A stretch of 6,307 nucleotides of DNA, taken from NCBI GenBank assembly GCA_009774655.1, contig VSOD01000251.1, forward strand, positions 1 through 6,307, given 5' to 3'. The notes below the pieces were generated by a model. It saw nothing but the letters and a program-made list of their open reading frames with translations, had not been told where the DNA came from and did not search any database. This document shows positions 1 through 5,928 of the stretch, one piece after another. The DNA is from Lachnospiraceae bacterium (lineage in GTDB: Bacteria > Bacillota_A > Clostridia > Lachnospirales > Lachnospiraceae). The first letter of the stretch is position 1; each line of letters opens with the position of its first letter. The position numbers and the translations under genes are program-made.

Positions 1-547
1 TATCTCGGTGGGGCGTCTTGGGTATAAATACAATGGTCTTACCAGTATCATTGGCACACCGTATGCCATCCTTGTGAGCGTGATCGTGGGGGTGACCAAC
101 GTGATCCCGTTCTTCGGGCCATGGATCGGCGGGATTCCGAGTGCATTGCTGGTGCTGATGGTAGATCCTTTGCAGGCACTGTATTTTATCATATTGATTC
201 TTTTTATCCAGCAGTTTGACGGCAATATTCTGGGGCCGAAGATCCTCGGGGATTCCACGGGATTGTCCGGTTTCTGGGTCATCTTTTCGATTACCATCTT
301 CGGAGGGCTGTTCGGTGTTCTGGGTATGGTGGTCGGTGTACCGATCTTTGCGGTGTTCTATGCGGGCGTGAAGGCCGTTGTGAACAGGATGCTCAGCAAG
401 AAAGATCTGCCCACAGACCTGCAGCCATATATGACTGTGGGGGAGATTGACGAGAAGAAAACATTTACCGAGTACGTTCCGGTAAGAAAGAAAAAGAAGA
501 AGGAAGAGAGCAGCAGTCATGAGGTTTCTGATCCAAAGGGTAAATAA
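1..547 (+). CDS. AI-2E family transporter, C-terminal part (5' end outside the window)
   Basis: This is the C-terminal part of a polytopic inner-membrane permease of the AI-2E transporter family (PF01594 type). Founding members were linked to autoinducer-2 export; others are Na+/H+ antiporters or have no known substrate, so the substrate here is unknown. The frame is open to the left edge, and the GTG at position 8 is not a convincing start because coding continues upstream of it. Visible are the family's conserved stretch around VTNVIPFFGPWIGGIPSALL, a membrane segment over LQALYFIILILFIQQ, the hallmark QQFDGNILGPKILGDSTGLS, and a final Gly-rich hydrophobic hairpin (GGLFGVLGMVVGVPIFAVFY). 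A cytoplasmic tail of about 55 residues follows, ending in a run of lysines (KKKKK) and a polar end. The 3' end overlaps dtd by 29 bases, which suggests translational coupling. The family call is firm; the transported molecule is not known. Confidence 0.93.
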   Translation, partial: ISVGRLGYKYNGLTSIIGTPYAILVSVIVGVTNVIPFFGPWIGGIPSALLVLMVDPLQALYFIILILFIQQFDGNILGPKILGDSTGLSGFWVIFSITIFGGLFGVLGMVVGVPIFAVFYAGVKAVVNRMLSKKDLPTDLQPYMTVGEIDEKKTFTEYVPVRKKKKKEESSSHEVSDPKGK

Positions 548-971
548 AGCAGAAGTGACGATCGAGGGCCGCACGGCCGGCGCGATCGAAGAAGGGGTAT
601 GTGTATTCGTCGGGGTTTCCAACACGGATACAATGGAAATTGCAGATAAAATGATACGTAAATTGATCAATCTGCGTATTTTCAGCGATGAAAATGACAA
701 GACGAATCTGAACATTTCTTCTGTCAATGGAGAATTGTTAATTATTTCACAATTTACATTGTATGCAGATTGTAAGCACGGGAACCGGCCGTCCTTTATT
801 GATGCCGGCAAACCTGATCTGGCCGAGGAACTGTATGAATATATCATCGCCAAATGCCGGGAATCTGTGCCCAAAGTGGAACACGGCGAATTCGGCGCCG
901 TGATGAAGGTTTCCCTTGTCAATGACGGCCCGTTTACCATTTGGCTGGATTCCGAAGCGCTTGGATTTTAA
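519..971 (+). CDS. dtd: D-aminoacyl-tRNA deacylase
   Basis: This cytoplasmic enzyme hydrolyses the ester bond between a D-amino acid (or glycine wrongly charged on tRNA-Ala) and tRNA, recycling tRNA and keeping translation homochiral. The 150 residues match the usual 145-150 of the bacterial DTD family. Both signature motifs are present: SQFTLYAD at residues 77-84 and NDGPFT at 135-140. The latter carries the Gly-Pro pair (G137-P138) that acts as the cis-proline chiral selector. The N terminus MRFLIQRVNKAEVTI is typical, with the VNKAEV block that in most relatives reads VxxAxV. The ATG at 519 is chosen because it starts this conserved N terminus and has a purine-rich AAGGAAG (500-506) upstream. 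It lies inside the end of the transporter gene in another frame, so the two are probably co-transcribed. The phenylalanine in NDGPFT, where many relatives have valine, is a mild variation outside the Gly-Pro pair. Intact, high confidence. Confidence 0.97.
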   Translation: MRFLIQRVNKAEVTIEGRTAGAIEEGVCVFVGVSNTDTMEIADKMIRKLINLRIFSDENDKTNLNISSVNGELLIISQFTLYADCKHGNRPSFIDAGKPDLAEELYEYIIAKCRESVPKVEHGEFGAVMKVSLVNDGPFTIWLDSEALGF

Positions 972-1002
972 AAGCAATGAATAAGCCCACAGGAGGTAGA
1001 TC

Positions 1003-1254
1003 ATGTCCGGCGGTATTTTATTTATAACGGTAATCATCATAATCGCAATTTACTTTTATATGCGTCATACATCCAGAAAACGCAGGCGCGCTACAGATGA
1101 AATTGACACGGTGCGTCATTACCGGGAAAATTACCTGAACTATGGATCGGACCGAAAAAGACAGGCAAAACAGCTCGACAAAAACAACGGTTACCGGACC
1201 TATGTGACGAAATATAACAGTAATGAGGATTTCCGGGAACGCAAAGGGTTATAA
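1003..1254 (+). CDS. small single-pass membrane protein, unknown function
   Basis: I do not recognise this 83-residue protein. The ATG is well supported by a perfect AGGAGG at 991-996, six bases upstream. Residues 4-20 (GILFITVIIIIAIYFYM) form one strongly hydrophobic helix. An extremely basic stretch (RHTSRKRRR, about residues 21-29) follows, so by the positive-inside rule the rest should be cytoplasmic. The remaining 50 or so residues are polar and rich in Lys, Arg, Asn, Asp and Tyr, with no cysteines or recognisable catalytic motif. It begins 31 bases after dtd with no terminator between them, so it is probably the last gene of the transporter-dtd operon. The excellent ribosome site and codon structure argue that it is a real gene. 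A membrane-anchored accessory or a regulatory peptide is possible, but nothing visible decides. Confidence 0.8.
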   Translation: MSGGILFITVIIIIAIYFYMRHTSRKRRRATDEIDTVRHYRENYLNYGSDRKRQAKQLDKNNGYRTYVTKYNSNEDFRERKGL

Positions 1255-1275
1255 GGTAAGTGGTTTATTCTGCGC

Positions 1276-1338
1276 TAACTATTCGTTAAACTTGTGTTTT
1301 GCGAATAGTTATATAGAGGATAACCTATCTCCTTTTTT
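1276..1338 (+). promoter_or_regulatory. candidate attenuator/operator: two competing hairpins before the GNAT gene
   Basis: A perfect 10-bp inverted repeat, TAACTATTCG (1276-1285) and CGAATAGTTA (1302-1311), encloses 16 bases. The right arm region can instead pair downstream: ATAGTTAT (1305-1312) with ATAACCTAT (1320-1328), 8 bp with one bulged C. This second hairpin is followed four bases later by a T6 run (1333-1338). The two hairpins share the same central strand, so they exclude one another, as in an antiterminator/terminator pair. The Shine-Dalgarno of the GNAT gene lies just downstream. Alternatively the repeat could be a DNA operator, since a weak TTAAAC (1286-1291 region) with an 18-base spacer and TATATA falls within it. 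The pairing is seen directly; the regulatory role is inferred. Confidence 0.4.
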
Positions 1339-1346
1339 ATTCAATT

Positions 1347-1353
1347 TTGGAGG
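1347..1353 (+). promoter_or_regulatory. ribosome binding site fixing the GNAT start
   Basis: TTGGAGG ends 10 bases before the ATG at 1364 and only one base before the in-frame ATG at 1355. This makes 1364 the likely start and rules out both 1355 and the ATG at 1223, which lies inside the preceding gene. Confidence 0.75.
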
Positions 1354-1363
1354 TATGCAGATC

Positions 1364-1891
1364 ATGTTCTTAGAGACCAAAAGATTAAACATAAGAAGTA
1401 TAAAAACATCAGATGAAAATGCATTTATCAAAATGGCTTCCGATGGCAGTTTAACAGAAATTTACGGCGACTGCAGTGAATGTCACAAATGGATGGGTGA
1501 TTTTATCAGGGAAGCAATGGAACTGGAATCGGAAGATAATCCATATCATGAATATCTGGCATTTGCTATAGAGGATAAGTCAGATCATCAGGTGATCGGC
1601 TCTGTAGGAAGTTCGTTTTATGAGGACTTCATGGAAGTTGGTGTTACATACTTCATTGGTGCTGAGTATCGCGGCAACGGATATGCTGCTGAAGCATTAC
1701 AATGTTTTGTAGACTATCTGTTTGCAAAATATGACTTGAAGAAACTTGTTGCGACAGCCAATGTCAAAAATATCGCTTCCTGTAAGACTTTGGAGAAGGC
1801 AGGATTTACTGTTGTTGTAACTAAGATGTACCAGGATCTATACGACGAACAGGCAGAAATGAGCAATATATATGAATTAGTGAAAGCCTGA
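1364..1891 (+). CDS. GNAT family N-acetyltransferase (RimJ/RimL type)
   Basis: A 175-residue acetyl-CoA-dependent N-acetyltransferase of the GNAT fold. The N terminus (MFLETKRLNIRSIKTSDENAF) is the RimJ/RimL-type opening strand and helix (Acetyltransf_3 type). Motif A is YRGNGYAAEAL at residues 102-112, carrying the R/Q-x-x-G-x-G/A acetyl-CoA pyrophosphate loop. The adjoining NVKNIASCKTLEKAGF (about 133-148) is the classic motif B, whose Asn binds the cofactor. Relatives acetylate ribosomal protein N termini, antibiotics or small metabolites, and the substrate cannot be told from sequence. The start is set by the GGAGG at 1349-1353; the open frame extends upstream to 1223 but that part has no homology features. 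GC is about 39% over 1381-1860 by hand count, below dtd and well below cstA, which hints at horizontal acquisition. It converges on the cytidylate-kinase-like gene, with a shared hairpin between them. The spacer upstream may control its transcription. The gene appears intact. Confidence 0.92.
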   Translation: MFLETKRLNIRSIKTSDENAFIKMASDGSLTEIYGDCSECHKWMGDFIREAMELESEDNPYHEYLAFAIEDKSDHQVIGSVGSSFYEDFMEVGVTYFIGAEYRGNGYAAEALQCFVDYLFAKYDLKKLVATANVKNIASCKTLEKAGFTVVVTKMYQDLYDEQAEMSNIYELVKA

Positions 1892-1950
1892 AAGATTCGG
1901 CATGATAACCTGTGCGGGCAACTGAGGAAATACATGATTATTTCAATATA

Positions 1951-1984
1951 AAGGGCAAAAGCATAAATCACTGCTTCTGCCCTT
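1951..1984. terminator. intrinsic terminator between convergent genes
   Basis: Arms AAGGGCAAAAGCA (1951-1963) and TGCTTCTGCCCTT (1972-1984) form a 13-bp stem with an 8-base loop. On the - strand every pair is satisfied, with one G-U. On the + strand the same position is an A-C mismatch, so the - direction is the stronger. It starts 8 bases past the stop of the cytidylate-kinase-like gene. The - strand tail is TTTATATT, and the + strand tail is CTCTATTTC. It probably ends the - strand gene and may also stop the GNAT transcript 59 bases after its stop. Confidence 0.75.
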
Positions 1985-1991
1985 CTCTATT

Positions 1992-2618
1992 TCATCGGTT
2001 CTCGAAATCCTCAACAAACTGCGCGATCAGTTTTACGGTTCCGTCTATGCCGAGAACGCCGCTGTTAATGGACAGATCATAGCTCTCCGAACGTCCCCAT
2101 TTCTTAGAAGAATAATAATTGTAATAACTCTGACGCTGCTTGTCTTTCTTATTGATCATATCGAGAGCCTTCTGCTCTGTATTGACATCCTCGTAGCGCT
2201 CTATAATGCGCTTCACTCTGCGGTCCTTATCGGCAAGGATAAAGAGATGCAGGCAGTTCTGATAGTCATGCAATGCGTAGTCGGCACATCTGCCTACGAT
2301 CACGCAGGGGCCTTCACTGGCAATCTTCTTGATCGTGTCAAACTGTGCCAGAAAAACTTTATGGCTGATCGGCATATCTACAAATGAAGAAGAATTATAG
2401 CCGAAGGAATACGTATCCATAACCAGGTTGTAGAGGAATGAGTTCGTCGGCCGCTCGTCATGGCTCTGGATCATCTCTTCACAGAAGCCGCTCTCTTTCG
2501 CTGCCCGCGTCAGTAAATCCTTATCATAAAATTTAATCCCGAAGTATTCGGCCACTTTCTTTCCGATTTCACGACCGCCGGAACCAAACTGACGACCGAT
2601 AGTGATAATTGTATTCAT
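1992..2618 (-). CDS. cytidylate kinase-like family protein (P-loop nucleotide kinase fold)
   Basis: A 208-residue protein of the cytidylate-kinase-like family (Cytidylate_kin2, PF13189 type), common in Clostridia and distinct from the housekeeping Cmk. Members are presumed ATP-dependent nucleoside-monophosphate kinases or P-loop regulators; few have been characterised, so the substrate is unknown. Residues 4-20 (IITIGRQFGSGGREIGK) form the modified glycine-rich P-loop; the canonical GKT/GKS lysine-threonine is replaced by GGREIG, as is usual here. FYDKDLL (30-36) matches the family's conserved block, VIVGRCADY (106-114) is the central conserved core, and the basic KDKQRQSYYNYYSSKKWG (158-175) is a lid-like segment, followed by YDLSINS. 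The ATG at 2616-2618 has GAAAGGA (2628-2634) nine bases upstream. It has its own promoter and a terminator directly after its stop, so it is probably monocistronic. Intact, no anomalies. Confidence 0.93.
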   Translation of the reverse strand: MNTIITIGRQFGSGGREIGKKVAEYFGIKFYDKDLLTRAAKESGFCEEMIQSHDERPTNSFLYNLVMDTYSFGYNSSSFVDMPISHKVFLAQFDTIKKIASEGPCVIVGRCADYALHDYQNCLHLFILADKDRRVKRIIERYEDVNTEQKALDMINKKDKQRQSYYNYYSSKKWGRSESYDLSINSGVLGIDGTVKLIAQFVEDFENR

Positions 2619-2713
2619 AGAACATCATCCTTTCTGCTTTAAAATTTTATAGATACCTTTTGTTCTATGCCTTCCATAAAGTCCATGCATTTTGAAAAGA
2701 TAAATATAAGTAT

Positions 2714-2742
2714 ATTATATACATTTTTTACACAAAAAGCAA
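2714..2742 (-). promoter_or_regulatory. promoter for the cytidylate kinase-like gene
   Basis: Reading the - strand, a perfect TATAAT (2714-2719) lies 17 bases after TTGCTT (2737-2742), a 3/6 match to the -35 consensus. The surrounding DNA is very AT-rich. The -10 sits in a 13-bp palindrome GTATAT-T-ATATAC (2710-2722). The predicted leader is about 90 bases. This gap (2619-2804, 186 bases) holds no gene. An 11-bp palindrome GTGATAATCAC (2763-2773) lies about 20 bases upstream of the -35. Confidence 0.6.
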
Positions 2743-2804
2743 ATATTCTTTGAATGTTTTTGGTGATAATCACAGCGGAAAATATAAATCTAAACTCCTC
2801 TTCT

Positions 2805-3434
2805 TCAAATTGGAAGTGAATGAGTCAATGTCAGGATACCTGCGCAGTATGAAACCTGCCTGAATGCAAGTCCCGGAAAAGCATTTCTCAGTTCATCGGC
2901 AACGAAGTAGATTTCTTCATCATCCCATTCGTTACCGGCTTCCTGTCTGCACTGATTTAATTTATCACGGTTTTCAAAAGCAACGTCACCAATTAAAATC
3001 TTCCCGTTCTCTTTCAGATAATGACACAAAGTATGAAGAAAGGATATTTTTTGTTCATTAGTCAAATGATGCAGAGAGTATGTCGCCACAATAAAATCAT
3101 AGCACTGATTTCGCAGCGGTTCTACTAATCCTTCTGTGAAATCTCCTTGATAAAGATGTGAACCCGGCATTTTTCCGGATGCTAATGCGATCATTCTTGA
3201 TGAGAAATCCTGTCCATAAATAGTACAACCATGTTCATATAGTTTTGCTGTGAGTGTAGCTGTTCCAAACCCTATATCAAGCACTGTTGCATTTGGCTTT
3301 TCCATAATGGTCTGAAAGATGCTGCCAAGCACATCCCTGTAACCGGCAAACGGATATGCATTTTCTTCATCGGAAATCCCGACTGTTTTGTCATATCCAT
3401 CTGCCCATAAGTCAAATCCGGATTGATCTAACAT
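2805..3434 (-). CDS. class I SAM-dependent methyltransferase
   Basis: A 209-residue cytoplasmic methyltransferase with the Rossmann-like class I fold. Motif I is VLDIGFGTATLTAKL (51-65), the SAM-binding glycine loop, here GFGTA instead of the common GxGTG. The acidic residue at the end of strand 2 is D76 (GQDFS). GDF (97-99) follows, and the motif IV region is YDFIVATYSLHHLT (112-125), with the SLHHL signature seen in small-molecule and ubiE-like methyltransferases. The N terminus (FDLWADGYDKTV) and YPFAGYRDVL resemble the YrrT-like group of Firmicutes. The acceptor substrate is unknown. The ATG at 3432-3434 has a perfect AAGGAGG (3440-3446) five bases upstream. GC is about 38% over five sampled 60-base lines, much lower than the adjacent cstA. 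A promoter is possible in the loop of the upstream terminator. I see no clear terminator after its stop. The fold call is firm; specificity is open. Confidence 0.93.
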   Translation of the reverse strand: MLDQSGFDLWADGYDKTVGISDEENAYPFAGYRDVLGSIFQTIMEKPNATVLDIGFGTATLTAKLYEHGCTIYGQDFSSRMIALASGKMPGSHLYQGDFTEGLVEPLRNQCYDFIVATYSLHHLTNEQKISFLHTLCHYLKENGKILIGDVAFENRDKLNQCRQEAGNEWDDEEIYFVADELRNAFPGLAFRQVSYCAGILTLTHSLPI

Positions 3435-3446
3435 ACATGCCTCCTT

Positions 3447-3498
3447 AAAAAAGAGAACATATCCCTCTGCATATCATTATACAAAAGCATATGTTCTC
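3447..3498 (-). terminator. terminator after cstA, abutting the methyltransferase ribosome site
   Basis: On the - strand, GAGAACATAT (3489-3498) and ATATGTTCTC (3453-3462) are perfect 10-bp arms around a 26-base loop, followed at once by T6 (3447-3452). The hairpin begins 22 bases past the cstA stop, as expected for an intrinsic terminator. The T run is directly followed by the AAGGAGG of the methyltransferase, so the structure could also act as an attenuator on read-through transcripts. The long loop lowers confidence a little. Confidence 0.65.
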
Positions 3499-3505
3499 CT
3501 GTTAT
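3476..3505 (-). promoter_or_regulatory. candidate promoter for the methyltransferase inside the terminator loop
   Basis: On the - strand a perfect TATAAT (3476-3481) lies in the loop of the cstA terminator, with ATAACA (3500-3505, 4/6 match to TTGACA) 18 bases upstream. Initiation about 7 bases downstream would fall inside the loop, so a transcript from here carries only the second arm and cannot form the terminator. The -10 is strong and the -35 moderate; use of the site is inferred. Confidence 0.45.
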
Positions 3506-3520
3506 TATATTATTTTCGGT

Positions 3521-5176
3521 TTATTTCCCGTCCTTACCCCACAGCACTTTGCCGCCGTCGATCAGCAGGATGACTGCCAGGATAACGATCGGAACGATGA
3601 TCACATTCTGCAGCACGTTCGTGAAGACTGCCGCGCCGTCCAGACCGCCGCCGAGCAGAGCCGTCATATTGTTCTTAAAGGAGAAGAACAACGATACCAG
3701 CGTCGCAGCGGACATGAAGATGATCGGGATATACAACATCTTATTGTTTTTATTATGTTTCTTTAAGTAGGTGCCGACAGCCAGGAACGCGGGCACTGCC
3801 ACCAGCTGGTTGCAGGCGCCGAACAGAGGCCATACCTTGGCGTACCCTGCCAGACAGAGCGCGAAACCGCAGATCGCCGTGACAACTGTCGCCACGTACA
3901 TATTGTCGAGCTTCATCTTCTTCCCTGCTTCTGTTCCGGCGAACAGCTCCTGGAACATGAAGCGGCCCAGTCTTGTGCCGGTATCCAGCGATGTAAGACA
4001 GAAACAGGATACTGCCAGCGAGATGATCGTATAGGTAGCTGACACTGCTGTCTCGGGCATACCGATGGTCGCAAAGAAACCGGAAACGGCCTGCGCGAAT
4101 ACTACTGTCGGAGATGCAAAGCCTGCCGCTGCGAACTGGCCGTCTGTGGTCAGGGTCGCTACTGCGATCAGGGAGATCACTGCCAGGACACATTCGATCA
4201 GCATGGAGCCATAGCCTACCAGAAGGGCGTCTTTCTCATTGTCCAGCTGTTTGGAGGTGGTTCCGGAACCGATCAGTGAATGGAAACCGGAGATCGCACC
4301 GCAGGCGATGGTGATGAACAGTGTCGGGAACAGGTAGTTGTTGCCCACATGGAATCCGATAAAGGCCGGAATCTCTATCGCAGGATGCGCCGCAAAGATG
4401 CCGACGACAGCCGCGATCATCATAAAGTAAAGCAGGAATGAGCTTAAGTAATCTCTCGGCTGCAGCAGGATCCACACTGGCGTCACGGATGCGATCATGA
4501 TGTAGATAAATACGAATGCCAGCCAGAAGTTCTTGGAAAGCACGATCGGGAAAGCCAGACCAATGGCCACACATGCTGCCAGCAGGATCACACCGATCAC
4601 GGAAGCTACTACCATCGGCGCATTCTTCCTGTATACGAAGAAGCCGAAAGCGATCGCCAGCGGGATGAACAGCAGGGATGCCGTCGCCACGGAACCGTTG
4701 GCGTCGCTTCCCGTAAAGGAGTTCGCCACGATATCGGCAAAAGCCGCGATAACGAGCAGCAATACCAGCCATGCAAATACGGTGAAAAGGACTCTGCTCT
4801 TGCGGCCGATATTCTCTTCGATCACTTCGCCGAGAGATTTACCCTCATGACGGATCGATACGAAGATGGAACCGAAATCCTGAACGGCACCGAAGAAGAT
4901 ACCGCCGATCACGATCCACAAAAAGCAGGGAAGCCATCCGAAAAATGCCGCCTGAATCGGACCGTTGATGGGGCCTGCACCGGCGATGGATGAAAAATGA
5001 TGTCCCATTAAGACCGGAGTCTTGGCAGGACAATAATCGACACCGTCTTCCAGTTCATAAGCGGGTGTCTTGCGTTTGGGGTCAATACCCCAGGTTTTGG
5101 CCAGGTATCTGCCGTATGTAAGATATGCTACGACAAAGATAGCGATAGCCAGTAAGATCAATACTACTGAGTTCAC
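3521..5176 (-). CDS. cstA: CstA family carbon starvation protein / pyruvate-peptide transporter
   Basis: A 551-residue polytopic membrane transporter of the CstA family (PF02554 with the CstA_5TM-type C-terminal region). Characterised relatives in E. coli (CstA, BtsT) take up pyruvate with protons and were linked to peptide use during carbon starvation; the substrate here is inferred from family. A hydrophobic N-terminal helix spans about residues 3-19. The core signature CPAKTPVLMGHHFSSIAGAGPINGP at 49-73 (given here for its GHHF and AGAGP elements) is followed by GAVQDFGSIF (96-105) and SLGEVIEENIG (114-124). SGTTSKQLDNEKDA (304-317) and GYGSMLIE (321-328) match the second conserved block. 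It is shorter than the roughly 700-residue enterobacterial forms, as is common in Clostridia. The start is the GTG at 5174-5176 because AGGAGG sits 8 bases upstream; the ATG at 5237-5239 would add 21 residues with no membrane character and would place the ribosome site inside the gene. A terminator follows the stop. Confidence 0.95.
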   Translation of the reverse strand: MNSVVLILLAIAIFVVAYLTYGRYLAKTWGIDPKRKTPAYELEDGVDYCPAKTPVLMGHHFSSIAGAGPINGPIQAAFFGWLPCFLWIVIGGIFFGAVQDFGSIFVSIRHEGKSLGEVIEENIGRKSRVLFTVFAWLVLLLVIAAFADIVANSFTGSDANGSVATASLLFIPLAIAFGFFVYRKNAPMVVASVIGVILLAACVAIGLAFPIVLSKNFWLAFVFIYIMIASVTPVWILLQPRDYLSSFLLYFMMIAAVVGIFAAHPAIEIPAFIGFHVGNNYLFPTLFITIACGAISGFHSLIGSGTTSKQLDNEKDALLVGYGSMLIECVLAVISLIAVATLTTDGQFAAAGFASPTVVFAQAVSGFFATIGMPETAVSATYTIISLAVSCFCLTSLDTGTRLGRFMFQELFAGTEAGKKMKLDNMYVATVVTAICGFALCLAGYAKVWPLFGACNQLVAVPAFLAVGTYLKKHNKNNKMLYIPIIFMSAATLVSLFFSFKNNMTALLGGGLDGAAVFTNVLQNVIIVPIVILAVILLIDGGKVLWGKDGK

Positions 5177-5184
5177 ACTGAATT

Positions 5185-5190
5185 CCTCCT
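5185..5190 (-). promoter_or_regulatory. Shine-Dalgarno fixing the GTG start of cstA
   Basis: A perfect AGGAGG on the - strand ends 8 bases before the GTG at 5176. The overlapping GTG one frame off runs straight into TGA, so only the 5176 codon opens the cstA frame. Confidence 0.85.
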
Positions 5191-5224
5191 GTTTTGTATA
5201 GATTATTTTTGCCTGCCGGAATAC

Positions 5225-5246
5225 TCTCCCGCCATGCATCGGGAAA
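5225..5246 (-). promoter_or_regulatory. small hairpin in the cstA leader
   Basis: On the - strand, TTTCCCG (5240-5246) pairs with CGGGAGA (5225-5231) over an 8-base loop, giving 7 pairs including one G-U. No T run follows, so it is not a terminator. It lies in the 140-base gap between the upstream gene and cstA, which otherwise holds only weak -10-like motifs (TATAAG, TATACA) without good -35 boxes. A role in mRNA stability or translational control is only a guess. Confidence 0.3.
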
Positions 5247-5316
5247 TCTCTGACAGTCTCTTATATGAAATAGATTGCTCTATCCTATAAGCTGCGTTGT
5301 TATTCTGTATTTATAT

Positions 5317-5847
5317 TTATTCTGTCTTACGGAAATTGTCATGATACAGCTTCGCCGCTTTGCGCCCAACATAGTTGGTATAGACTCTCTCATCCTCCAT
5401 CGTGGCACACACGATATGGGCCTGTGAGAACCCTCTTACGTTAAAGCGATAGCCCTTCTCGAACCGGAATCGCTTAACGGCTTTTCGCATTTGTCTGGAA
5501 AGGGGTTTATCGACGATCAGGCTGATGGTCAGGTAACTGTACATATGGCCCGGCGCCGGAAGCGCTTCTCCCCTGCAGACCAGCACCGGTTCCATATAGT
5601 CCTTTACCAAGGCATATGCCTCGTCGATCAGTGGCTGCTCAAGTTCCTGCGCCCTGATAAAAAGGATATGTTCATAGCTGTCTGCCGACCACATATTGGC
5701 TTCCCTGACCAGAACATATTTCTCTGTGTGCGAAAAAAAATACCCATACGCAGGGTACTCTTTGCCATGAATAACATACGGCTTAAAAATATCGAATGTA
5801 CCCGAGTATTTCTGTAACAGTTGATCCAGATAATCAGCGGACTCCAT
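5317..5847 (-). CDS. conserved-looking protein of unknown function upstream of cstA
   Basis: I cannot assign this 176-residue protein to a family with confidence. It is soluble: there is no signal peptide or membrane helix. It is rich in Tyr and Phe and in alternating beta-type stretches such as YPAYGYFFSHTEKYVLVREANMW (the YGYFFS and EKYVLVREANMW parts, residues 34-53), MYSYLTISLIVD (102-113) and NVRGFSQAHIVCATM (136-150). A basic helix, SRQMRKAVKRFRFEKGYRF, covers 117-135, and the C terminus is basic (GRKAAKLYHDNFRKTE). Cys91 and Cys147 are the only cysteines, and no P-loop, helix-turn-helix or hydrolase motif is visible. The ATG at 5845-5847 has AAAGGGG (5857-5863) nine bases upstream. Its own promoter lies about 110 bases upstream. 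No terminator is seen in the 140 bases before cstA, so the two may be co-transcribed. The context suggests, without proving, a role tied to the transporter or to carbon-starvation physiology. Confidence 0.85.
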   Translation of the reverse strand: MESADYLDQLLQKYSGTFDIFKPYVIHGKEYPAYGYFFSHTEKYVLVREANMWSADSYEHILFIRAQELEQPLIDEAYALVKDYMEPVLVCRGEALPAPGHMYSYLTISLIVDKPLSRQMRKAVKRFRFEKGYRFNVRGFSQAHIVCATMEDERVYTNYVGRKAAKLYHDNFRKTE

Positions 5848-5928
5848 GAGACAATACCCCTTTGTATGACAGATTGCAATGCCGGTAACAGTTCATCCCG
5901 GAACGTTGCATTGTTGCAAAGTCTGCGG

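Noticed and set aside
747..1040. - strand frame opposite dtd
   Set aside because: It is the complement of a firmly identified gene, with no ribosome site and no recognisable protein.
1223..1363. N-terminal extension of the GNAT protein from the ATG at 1223
   Set aside because: It begins inside the preceding gene, lacks a ribosome site and adds no family-like residues; GGAGG at 1349-1353 points to 1364.
3753..4772. Long alternative frames on both strands within cstA (for example 3753-4193, 4236-4772 and 4533-4850)
   Set aside because: They overlap a clear CstA protein, have Arg/Ser-rich low-sense composition and no ribosome sites; they are shadows of a GC-rich gene.
5225..5246. cstA leader hairpin as a CsrA target, by analogy with E. 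coli cstA
   Set aside because: CsrA sites present GGA in a hairpin loop; here the loop is ATGCATGG and the only good GGA is the Shine-Dalgarno itself.
5300..5325. 9-bp direct repeat TTATTCTGT (5300-5308 and 5317-5325)
   Set aside because: Short, AT-rich and partly within coding sequence, with no insertion or regulatory context.
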